Of a stretch of DNA of 33,248 nucleotides, positions 12,181 to 23,000 are shown one piece after another (positions within the stretch are counted from its first letter, which is position 1; every line of letters starts with the position of its first letter). The stretch lies in contig JAOXYB010015187.1 in NCBI GenBank assembly GCA_028565635.1, positions 1-33,248 on the forward strand. Reading direction: 5' to 3'. This stretch comes from Phoronis ovalis. Lineage: Eukaryota; Phoronida; Phoronidae. The position numbers were made by a program, and so were the translations under genes. The notes under the pieces were generated by a model. The model ran no database searches. It was not told the DNA's origin and saw only the letters and a list, made by a program, of their open reading frames with translations.

Positions 12181-14350
12181 GTGCAATTGATGCGTTTGAT
12201 GTGGGGTCAGTGTTTATTGTATAAGAATAACAAGGTCCTGGACATACTATTAACCATACTTTAGTTGAGTATTTATTCATCATAAGTCACATACAAGCAC
12301 CCACATTACTGCTGTACACTATTATACACATGTCGTTTTCACCACTCAATATTTTACATATAAGAGGCAATATAACTAACCAATCAGAAAAAATTACATT
12401 CTTAACACACATTTTGTAAATATATAACATACACAATTAGTTATAATTCAAAACTATTATTTGTATATATTACAGTTTCAGCAGTTTACATCTATTATCA
12501 AACCATAGCACAGATGTATGTATATATATAAAGTAGAAAATAACTGTTCTAAAGTTATAACAGAAATAAATTAAGTAAAAAATTATTTACAGGAAGTACC
12601 TTCATGATCAAAACTTACTAATTTACTTTATATCTGACAAAAAATTTTATTCAATACAGTGTTCACTGATCATACTGCATTTGAAATAACATGATGTTTG
12701 GTTTGATCAAAATAGAAAAATTAATATGCTAAAATATTTGGTTGAAACATTTACATCTTCTGTGGTTTTTCATGCAGCTACTACTGCCATTTTACGAGTT
12801 TTAGCATTTATAACAATTCCATGTAAAAAATATTGTATATAAATAATTGAAGCTAATACATGAATTTATTACTTAGCAGAACCAGCTTCTAGAGAACTTT
12901 AATATATCCAACAAACTGCAGCAACAGTACACACAATTACTTTGGTAGTATAAACCTCTAAACCTCTGCCAATGTATCTCTACATTATTTAACATAATAA
13001 TATTATAATTTTAAATAGGACGGCCAAAATATGTAAAATTTGTTGATGAATATTCTAGTATCTTAATGTTTGTTGTCCCAGTTGGGTGGTCTTGTTTACA
13101 TTCTATTTACACGAAAACTTTTGTCTAGACTTGACAAATCTCAAAGTTTCGTTAATCTTCAACTTTCGTACCTAGTCCATTTATTTTACGCCTTAAGACA
13201 TTCACCAATCTCTCAAGCCTACAAAAAGATTAATAAAAGAATAAAAATGTGATGACAACAGAGTAAAATTACTATGAAAATGAATATAAAACACAGACAC
13301 CGTAGGTAAACAAATTTGTATACAATAATGTTGACAGAAAATATCTGATTTCTAAATAAAATTATTAGTGTATTTTTTTCAGGGAGTAATGGTATGGTCT
13401 TTTAGTTCTAGAATTTAAGTAAACATGACTATTCATAAAAATTTTCATGGGAATTTTGTTTTAAGAGTATAGGCTTTTTTTGAGTGCTAGATTTTTCTTT
13501 CCCTCTAAATTAACATGAATTTAATTTGTTCATGTTATAAAAATACAAAAACTACACTGCAATACTTGTGCTTGTGCTACAATATTAAGAACCATTTCTA
13601 ACAAATATCTGAAACAAAATTATGGATCTATGCTAAAAAATGATCATACTACAATGCACAATTAGACACATTACCTGTTGGACATAACATAAACAACTAG
13701 AATTTCTATTTTTTCTCTCCATTGTATTGTTACTATGAAATAGGAGATAGATGTTTTGTAATAAATGAGTATATAGCCAACATGTTTTTCTAACAGTAGT
13801 CAAGTCCTTTTAAAAATATATGTTTCCCATGGTGTGGTTGAGCAAGTTAAGAATAGGTACAATGTACAACAGTATAATAAAGTTGTCATACACACAATAC
13901 CATAACTAAGTAACTACAGTGGCAAAGCTAGGAGTGGTCATGAATCAGAACTTTTGACAGATTTGATGCATTTGTAGATTCACTCTATACTAAGATGTGT
14001 AGTTTAAATTCTTAAGAATCCAATGACAAACAATCTTTTAAACACTCTTCAAAAACTGTAAAATCCACATCTAAATCCAGAGTTTTATCCTTCATCTATG
14101 GATTGGATAATTTAAATGTGTACATCAAATTTCTCTGCAGTTTTCAACTAATAACTTGTAGTCCTAAAGTTTCATAAACTCTTAAAATGTTGTCTAATAT
14201 CTAGAAAACTTTCATCTGTTCCATGAATATTCATGGCTGCTTACACTTATTGTTGGAGAGCATGGAGACAGGAATATAAATGTCAAGTGCATGCTATATT
14301 CCCGATGGGGGATGGGGGCAATTGACAAAAAACTTTGTGGGGATGTGAGG
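12181..14350. other. No gene recognised; possible 3' part of the MIPOL1 transcription unit
   Basis: This CpG-poor stretch lies downstream of the last MIPOL1 exon found. Minus-strand AATAAA signals occur near 12214 and 12272, close to where CpG density changes. A perfect 16-bp palindrome, CCATGAATATTCATGG, is at 14221-14236. A 27-residue minus frame at 14012-14095 ends in an acidic peptide (LDVDFTVFEECLKDCLSLDS), but its phase does not fit the last exon found. Confidence 0.4.
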
Positions 14351-14690
14351 CCCAAGGTAAAAACTCCTTAATCTTTAAATTGCTTTCCAAATATATACCC
14401 CACGGTAAAAATTTAGTTGCGAAAAACCATATTCCATATGGTTAAGAAAAAAATCGCAAAAAGTTCACCTCATAGTAAAAAATGCTGGAAGCGTGCACCC
14501 CATGGTCGACGATATCAACAGAAATTTTTTTCAAGAAATACACCATTGGTAATTAATTATTTATTGAAAATATATACCCCATGGTAAAAAAGCTACTTGC
14601 TAAAAAACAACCGTGGTAAAAATTTTCAAATAAACATAAAAAAAGATATCCCATGGTAAAAGTCAAGGCTGAAAAAAGGGGACCCATGGA
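14351..14690 (+). repeat. Degenerate tandem array, about 36-bp period, about 10 units
   Basis: Variants of ACCCCATGGTAAAAA recur at about 14353, 14401, 14435, 14471, 14501, 14544, 14580, 14612, 14652 and 14684. Spacings range from 30 to 48 bp and average about 37. The segments between them are A-rich and poorly conserved. It looks like an old minisatellite or decayed repetitive element. No long open frame survives. Confidence 0.75.
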
Positions 14691-16514
14691 GTGGTACATT
14701 TCTACAGTCACTTTGACTGAGAGTGCCCCTGAGCTATATTACAAAGTCCTAACAGGAATACATAACTAATGTGGGACGAATTCAGATCAAATTTTATCTC
14801 AGAACAAAGTGCTGCTTAAAGTTAGATCAATCAGTCCTATGATCATCAAATCACAAGAAAGCCTACCTCTATAGAAAATAACAAATTGTCTACATCTATT
14901 CAGGCCACACCACTTTTTGTGACACATGTCAATTTTGCCAAATTTCGTGTTGATGTTTTCCTGTTTATATTTTGTTTTCCTTAACACAACTTTTGATTTC
15001 TATTGTTAAAAGTATTATCAAAATACAAAAGGAATTACATTCTGTATTGGATCATTCCTTTTATTAATAAAATGTGGTTAGATATTCTCTCTTTTCTGAT
15101 TCACTGTTTATGCATGACATTGTGGTAAAGCTCAGTATATTTTTCTTGCTGCCCTTGTATTGTAACTCTGTTTGCTTGTTTCTTTACTGTTGTCACCAGG
15201 TGAGATGTGTGGTGTGCCCATGTGGTTAGTAACAATGACAGATCCTGGATTTTAAGTGGGGATGGCTTATTTTGATTTTTTTGGAGATATGGGAATCATT
15301 TTTGATCAAATTTTCAATCCAATCAAAAATTTATAGGAAATGCTAGAGTAAATTGCAATACTCTTTAAATCCAACACTGGTCAAGGCATGTTTGATATAT
15401 TCAAGTATATTGGGGTCTCAGGGTTGGGGTACATAGTGTGACGACATACTGTATAATACAATGGGGTATGTTTTTTGCCATAGCTGGCTTGCAATGGATA
15501 TAGGGTTTTGAGACATGGGCCTTACCACTGTACCATAAATTGGTGAAGTGCCCCCCTCCCCGAGAGTATTGCAGCAACACATAGAAAGCAATGCATGCAG
15601 GTTATATACTGTGAAAACCTATGCATGAGCATCTGGTAATCTTCCATATTATCTGAATGACTATATATTACTAGCAACAGTAACAATAATCCCTGGGGGT
15701 TTCTGGGTTATATTTTTTAATATTCAAGACACTGTTATTTGTCTTATGAGAAATTGCACATTGTTTGCTGTAACAGTAGACCCAAAATATACCTTTGCAA
15801 GGGAACTCATGACAAGGCCTAAAGAACTCTGATTCCCGAAATATACCACAGTGACATAAAAGATGCCCCAAAAATATATCAAAATTTGTCAAAAAGGTAC
15901 CCTAAGCCAGCGGCACATCCCTCGTACAGTAACAAGAATATGTGAGAATTATTTTCAGAAAATTCCTATAATTGCAGTATGTACACACGTGTTGATGAGA
16001 AATTAATGAGTCGTAAATTTTTTGTTTGTTATGAGCTAGAGGGCAGACATTAGGCACAGTATGTCAACAAAACAGGTGGCTTAAATAGGCTATATAGATC
16101 GAAGAGGGCATACAACAAAAAATCCTGATAATTATGATCAGCATCATGAAAGCATTTTTTTGGGATTTTGGCAATGTTTTAAAAAAAAACATTGCCCAAA
16201 TCCCGAGAAAATGAAATGATTATCTTCAGAACAAGATATTCAAAAGTAAGGAGAAATTAAACCAAGTCAAACCCAATCCTGATAATGAATTTCAGCTTGG
16301 GGACCATGCAGTTACTAGAAGAGGCCATACGCTACAGTAGCTGTTGTGGATCTTAAAAAAATATTTTTCCATGTCCAGCCAGTGGTATTCTTGAAAATAT
16401 TCAACAGTTTCCTTAATTTTTAGTTCAAGATTGTGAGTACTGTCCTCCAAGTATTGAGTTAAGGTATTTCTTTGATATTTTTAGAACTGATCCCCCCTGT
16501 ATAGAAATACTTAC
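14691..16514. other. Downstream of the last MIPOL1 exon found; repeat-like block and hairpin
   Basis: The terminal MIPOL1 exon was sought here by eye and not found. From 15101 to about 15900 the sequence changes character, with G-rich or C-rich words (GGGGTATG, GCCCCCCTCCCCG, CCCCAAAAATATATC). It contains a 65-codon minus frame (15101-15295) and a 73-codon minus frame (15671-15892), both probably parts of an old repetitive element. A 28-bp-arm hairpin lies at 16153-16213. Minus frame 16292-16439 is phase-compatible with the exon at 16515 and is discussed under findings. Confidence 0.5.
16153..16213. repeat. Long hairpin, 28-nt arms, 5-nt loop
   Basis: The left arm (16153-16180, containing GGGATTTTGGCAATGTTTT) and right arm (16186-16213, containing AAAACATTGCCCAAATCCC) pair with 25 Watson-Crick pairs, two G-U pairs and one mismatch if read from the plus strand. 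The loop is AAAAA. It could be a snapback mobile-element remnant or a small-RNA precursor; nothing further identifies it. Confidence 0.85.
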
Positions 16515-16745
16515 TTATCATTATTAGCATTTGATTCTTGTTGTGCCTGTTGAGATTTATCAAGTTCCTGCTGCAACACTGATTTTTCTTCCATAACCGA
16601 TTTTAATTGCGACAATAACTTGTTGTTCTCTTTCTGTGCCATGTTAACATATCCATCTCTTTCTTTCAGCTGTTCCTCCATGTTTTCAAGGGAATTGTTG
16701 AACTGGTCTCGTAAACTGGCTTCTTGTGATAGAGATTTATGAAGG
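16515..16745 (-). CDS. MIPOL1: MIPOL1-like gene, last exon found (SLHKSLSQE...), not terminal
   Basis: This 231-bp exon has a TTTTCTGTGCAG acceptor. It encodes LHKSLSQEASLRDQFNNSLE, then NMEEQLKERDGYVNMAQKEN, then a helix ending SQQAQQESNANND, closely following the C-terminal coiled coil of vertebrate MIPOL1. It ends GATAA|GTAAGT, a perfect donor consensus in phase 2. In vertebrates about 25 more residues follow, containing VQKLERLVDVLRKK and ending in the MRTVI tail; they are not encoded next to this exon. If the intron is retained, translation stops at once (AAG TAA at 16511-16513), giving a protein ending NNDK. The terminal exon should lie at lower coordinates. Confidence 0.93.
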
Positions 16746-17004
16746 CTGCACAGAAAATAAAGTTCTTGAGTCAAATTCCCTATGTAAATACTCTTTATAC
16801 AAACATCACCCTTTTTTGCAGAATTCTTTGACAGAAGTAGAAATAGAGCCTAAGAAGGCAGCAACATTTCTGATTGCACTCCAGTTTTAACATAATGTAT
16901 CAGAGACATACTTTTCTGTGTGAAACTGCCTTATGGCTCTAGAGTTTACATTCATATGGTACAATGCAGTCAACAATGAAGTTTAAACAAATTACTAACT
17001 TTAC
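16746..17004 (-). other. Short intron of MIPOL1-like gene
   Basis: This 259-bp intron separates the last two exons found. It is AT-rich with no open frame or repeat of note. Confidence 0.85.
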
Positions 17005-17099
17005 CTGTAATACACTCTCAGATTCTGTAGTTCATCTTCTAACCGTCTAACTTTAGCCAGAGCCATATCACGTTCTTGTTGGGTTGCATGCAGTTTTGC
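17005..17099 (-). CDS. MIPOL1: MIPOL1-like gene, coiled-coil exon (AKLHATQQERDMALAK)
   Basis: This 95-bp exon has a TTTTTACTAG acceptor and a TATTACAG|GTAAAG donor. It starts on a codon boundary and ends after two bases. It encodes AKLHATQQERDMALAKVRRL then EDELQNLRVYY, matching vertebrate AKLLSMQQARETAVQQYKKL and EEEIQTLRVYY. The split codon AG+C gives Ser, so the joined protein reads RVYY-SLHKSLSQE as in vertebrates. This junction confirms both exons. Confidence 0.95.
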
Positions 17100-20000
17100 C
17101 TAGTAAAAAAACATTTTTTTTGAAAGCTTGTTTGGTGTTCAAATAAATCCCAAGACATATCTTTGTTTTTAAAATTTAAAAAATTTGCATTCCTATAATA
17201 AACTATGTGATGAGTGTATTAAGAAAATCCAAAAAAAACATACTTATGCTCATTTTGATTTTAGCTACAAGCATTTGTTATGAATCTGCAAATGAGCAGT
17301 ATAGCTAGAGTACAAAATAAACAATTGAAAAAATTAAATAGACTTTTTTTGTCAAACTTTACAAAGTCAAGTCAAAATTTCAAAAAGTGTTTCCAGTGTT
17401 CTGTTTATTCCATGTCATCCTTTTAAAATTAAATATTTTCTAATAAAAGAAACTTTGTAATACATACTATATATTGTAATATTGTAATACATACTATATA
17501 TATTGAAAATTACAACAAATCCCTGAGAATATATGTTATTTATTTTTAATTACATTCAATTCAAAATGTACATTAAATATCAGTATATGTTTACACACAA
17601 TACTAGAGATGTTTGCTCATCATATCTTTTTGAATTTTATAAAAATGTTGTAAAAGCATTGAAAGAATTAATACACTTCCCCTAGGTGAACAAAAAGTCA
17701 CAAGGTATTATAGCAGCTAAATACACAGCATTAGTTATGATACATAATTTTTTCTTCAAAAATTCAAGACTCAAGCTAGTAACAAAAGCTGGTAACAAAT
17801 GATATAATATTTCTTAAGATTACTGTTTATTGCAGCTGTAGAATCAAACTAAATTCTGTACCTGACAAAGAAATTGAAAGCAACTAGGTAAATTCAGCTG
17901 AAAGCTGCAAAATTAAATTTGAAAGAAATAACATCTGTAAAATCATTTAAAATTTTGTTAACTTTTTATCTGCCAGGAAATCTGTACACTACGATAAACA
18001 ATATCATAAACTTCTTTATTATCTACACTATAAAATATATAAAATCTAATCGCTGAACAAGGACAGTTATTATCATAAGGCTACTAATACGTGTTAATAT
18101 GTCATAAAAGCATAAAAGGGTTATTACAGATGTTAATTTTTTATATTATTTTATCTATTTTTTTTACAAAAGGAACAGCATATAAATAAAGTCATTGTTT
18201 ATTATTATATGCAATGTTTTCTTGAAAGGCAAATTCATATTTAACTAGGAAAACTAAAGGAAGTGGCGATAAATGTGAAAATTAAAATCCATTTGGAAAG
18301 TCAATATTAATTTTTCTGATGGTGATGCCATCAAATTACAGCTACTAACAATTAATTTATAAATGCCAATATTTTATGATAATGGAAGTGGGAACTTTTC
18401 AAAAGATATTTTACACAGTATTCTTCTATATCCGACTTTTCTAGATCAGTATAATGTTTAGCAAAAGTGCAAAAAATGGAATATTTACTCATGATAAAAT
18501 TATATCTCAGTTTTACATATATTATAACTTAAATGGTAATATAAAGAAACAAAAAAAAAGAATAAAGATACATACATAACTTTTTCCATATTTTACTTTT
18601 GACAAAAAAACTTTCTGTATTGATATCTTTTTACTTGTAAGTTAGTACTGCAAACTTATATAATAATTTCATTCAACCAGAGAAAGTGCTGTTTCAATAC
18701 CTGGAGAGAAAGTTTATTTTCATATACAAACACTCCGTTAATGGACGTTAAAATGGAAACTACGTCATAATCATCTAAAAATGGAAAAGATATTATATAT
18801 ACAAATTGTCTATTGTGGTACATAATGCTCCCAGGTACTGAGTAAACAAAGCTAAATACACATAATGCTGAAATTTTCAAAAGACTGCTGGTTATTTTCA
18901 TGTAGTGTTATTATTGATCTACAGTTGTTCAACTATCTTTCCGAAATTCCCATGTTTGTTAGAGATTGAAAATTATTTTGTATTATTTTATACAATATAT
19001 CATTCACATTACAATTCTAGAGTATTGTAAAAAAGATTCAATGTTCTGCACGATAAAGAGATCATGATGATAAAATTAACTTATTCCAAAAAAATTGGAA
19101 ATACCTTTAAGTGTATAGAAATGGCTCTGTTAATAACAACAAAGTACACCTGCTCAGCGCATATACTTATTTGTGATACATAGAAAAAGACACAATTCTT
19201 TTGGCCGAGTTTGTGAAAAATGCTGAACAAATATTTAATCAGGTTTTCATCTAATTGGTTGATCCTCTCAGATAACTGTCAATAATGTATTATTTTCAAT
19301 AGAATCACATTTGTACATTATATGATATTCCTTTTTATTTTTACAAATGCTCTAATTGATCATTTAAATTTTAAAGCAGTTTAATCATAAATTTACATGT
19401 TTATTACAACCACTTATTGTATGAGGTACAATTAAACATTGTGCCAATCAAGGATATAAAACAGCAAAAACAAATATTCTCAATACCACCAAAGGTCATT
19501 TTTTTTTCATTTGCCCTTATCCCTTTTTTAAGATTTAAATTTGATATTTTTAAGAGTGTTAGGTATAACAATAATAATAATAATAATATATCTCCCTGCA
19601 TTCTATAGGCTGTAAAGATTGTGTATGACAATATTTTCCATTTCTCATTCACCAGATCACATTTTCCAGACACCTACACAAATGACCCTATGAAGTGCTC
19701 TGCTCACAAACAAATTCCCTACACTATTTACATCAATTGTATGCAAGTGTGGAGCACTTTTTAAACCTGAACCAATCTGTATTAAAATAATTGTATTGAA
19801 TATACAGTTTAAATATTCATAAATATAAGAATTTTGTGGTAGAGTGGCATGATCCTAGATGTAAACATCGCGAGCAGAATTATCGGCATTCTAAACACTA
19901 TTAGTAATCGTTATATTTTATTTGTCTTGCTTCTTTGTGTACAATAATTCAGCTGTTGACAAAAAATATGTACAGTATTAATCAAGTGGAAGAAAGTTAC

Positions 20001-23000
20001 ACAAATCTTCTAAGTATTTGTTTTGTATTTTTGTCTGTTTAAATCCTGATTAAGTTTTATCAACTATCAAATTGATTACATAGCCACTGGTGTGGATAAA
20101 ACTAAACAACATATCAAAACCAAGTAAATAGAACTTATCAACTTTTCCCTGGATTCTGAGTGACTTCTATATGTGAAGGGTAATTATTCATTATTGCCAT
20201 TAATTAAACTGCAAATTTACAATAGGATTATTAGTAAATATTAGAGAATTATTTTTTATTTACAGTTATAATTTACAATGGTGATAAGAAATGTTATTAA
20301 CATTATGTTTTTATGCATATGTAGGGTTAGGTTGTCAGTGGTATGGTTTTCCATAATTTCAAATTTTTCTGTAAAGGATGAAGGAAAATTTTATGTATGC
20401 AGGTTTTTAACATAAACATACATAAATATTGTTAATTGTTAAATTAATTACTGAAGTTAAAAAAAACCAGCAAAAATGCTGGTCAAGAACAAAAACTCAA
20501 ACAAAGTTACCAAAAGACTAGGATGCCTTGGTTTTTCTTGCATTTTAAATAAATTTTCAAACATCAATATCTCTATACATTTGAAAACTCAAAATATTTC
20601 TGAGTAGTTTCAAGTTGTGTAAATTGTTCAGTTGAATCGAAAATGTGATCAAAGATCTCATGATCTCCAAACTGCTTCTAATTTAGAAAAAGATCCCCTC
20701 CATAGAAACACTTGGATCTGCCTCTCAAATAAACACATATTCGTAAACACTTCCTGTAGTTATCCCCTTTTTGAGATTAAATTTAGAGTAAACCATACAG
20801 TCAAACAATATTTCAAAGTGACTAACATAACATAAGTCTGATGCAAATACCCGTTATTTAACCAGGAACTGATAAGCAATATTTGTAAATTTATCAGAAG
20901 TAAATAATATCATATATTATATATATACATAATTTATCTTAACTAAATTTACCAAAAAAATATCAAATAAAAATTACAATCATTAAGCATATATTTATAA
21001 AGTACTTCACAAACGGCAATTTTGTCTGATTAAACCGTATGCATTGAAAATATACAAACAATCGTAGCCCATACATAAGTGTGACATCGATCTGTACTTC
21101 CAGCCAGTACAAAGTAATGATACCTTGGTATAGCTGCCTAACCTTTTTTGAAGTATAAAAAGTATAACATTTCACTGAAAGTTGCCATAGTGTAGTTTCA
21201 CTAAAACTACTTTATTGACACTTATTTTTGTAGTTTTATGGGTGCATCTGGTTTACGTGGCTTACAATATATGATTCATATTAGGAAATATTTCTGATAT
21301 CAGAACATGTAATTAAAGATAATGATATTTTACATTAGCCATAACAGGTGCAAATGGGTTGAAGTATAAAATTATGCCAGCTTTAACATTTTAATCGATC
21401 TATAAGCTGTGAAAATGGCTTAAATGGAACATGATGTTTCTAAGGAAAAGAGGGATTTCATGTAATACCACAAGTTTATTCTATATCATCAGCCGGAAAA
21501 AGTAAAACAAATTGTAAATGTGTTCAGCCTTCACAAATATTGTAATAATAACAACAGGTTAATAATTCTGAGATCATGCAGGTTTTAGTATTTCAAAATT
21601 AATCCAAAAATAGGAATGGTAATAATAATAATAAAAGGACTTAGACTGTAATAATGGAAAAGAACAACAGTTTTGGGAAGGTACTATAAGATGACTTTTC
21701 AGCAAAGTTTATTTAACATTCCACAAGTTCATTGAGAAAAAGAACAAACACTTAGACCATTATACATTGCAACAGCTTACAGTTTGCTCACAAAAGCTTG
21801 TAAAAAGTGAGTAAACAATTCAATTCATTGGCACAATGTCAATCATTCATGGCTCAAAGTACTAAAACATTAAAGCACGTCATCAACCTTCTATAAATCC
21901 TTTCAGCATATTCTCATAAACTTTTCAAAATACTTATAAAGCCCAATAGACGCCAGTCAAAATGTTGAAAGCGGACAAGTTAGCTGTCTCGGACTTTTCT
22001 TCTATTCTTTTCCTGCCAATATTATTGTCAACATGAGTACTAAGTTTTTTGAAGTGTTATGCTATACTGTAAATCTCACCTTAGAGACAAACAGCTCAAA
22101 AATAGATTAAAATAATTAAAATTATTCTACAAAACAATAATTACATTAAAAAAAATCAGAAAGCTAAAGTACAATAATGACATAACTGGGAGTGATTTGA
22201 TGGATAAAGAATGAACAGTTATTACATAACAAAATTTGTTAACTTGTTACTTAACATAGCTTGGCTCTATTTTCCTAATTTATGGTAAACTACAGGTATG
22301 AGTAAGCCCCTACAGAAATAATGCACAATCAATACACCATACAAAGAAAAACAATATTTGTGGCACCAGTTTTTCAGTATTGCCAGTCCAAGTGCTGTTT
22401 GATAAGTTTTGCATTCTAATTACTTTTGATTTTGACAATCTTAATTAGCTACATGTATTTTTAAATGCTTGGTTGGATTTTCAGTCTTAAAATTTGACCA
22501 GAATGAAAGTTTTGTTATTTGCTTTATAAAATTTAATTTATATAACTGTAATTATCAAATTCTACGTAAAATAAATGTGCAGGATTGCTACAAAATCCTA
22601 CAACAACAATTGCAAGAGAGCTAGAACTTTTGCATGACAGAAAAATGGGAACCTTGTAATTCGTGTGAGAATTATGATTTGTGCATTGCAACCTAATGAA
22701 GCATTCTTCAGTAGGCTCCTTGAATTTTCAGAACAATGTATTCAATAAACAAATTCTTGCAGTCAGTAAATACTATTATTTTCATACAATAATTCATCAT
22801 ATTATCCTAAATGCCCTCTGGTGTGAAGTATGAGTATTAAGCAGTAGGGGGTACCCCAAGACAAGCAGGGGGTCTATCTTAATCTATCAGTCGGCATCCA
22901 TGAAACAGGAAAAATGTTTTAGAAATAAAGCAATCAATAAAAGGCCGGATCTGCCACAATAACTGTACACTTAAAATAATAGGAAATCTTTACTGGTTGA

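Noticed and set aside
14012-14095. 27-residue minus frame ending LDVDFTVFEECLKDCLSLDS as the MIPOL1 terminal exon
   Set aside because: The peptide looks protein-like, but no acceptor gives the phase-2 join needed; the AG just before its ATG would cause an immediate stop after the last exon found.
14799-14987. 62-codon minus frame beginning MLRKTKYK as the MIPOL1 tail (LRKK-like)
   Set aside because: The similarity is limited to three or four residues and the rest does not match the conserved tail; no proper acceptor in phase.
19404-19673. Open frames on both strands around an AAT microsatellite
   Set aside because: Both are shadows produced by a simple repeat and AT-rich sequence inside the large intron.
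20460-20482. Hairpin plus T run resembling a rho-independent terminator
   Set aside because: This is a eukaryotic intron with no bacterial gene nearby; the stem is only 6 bp.
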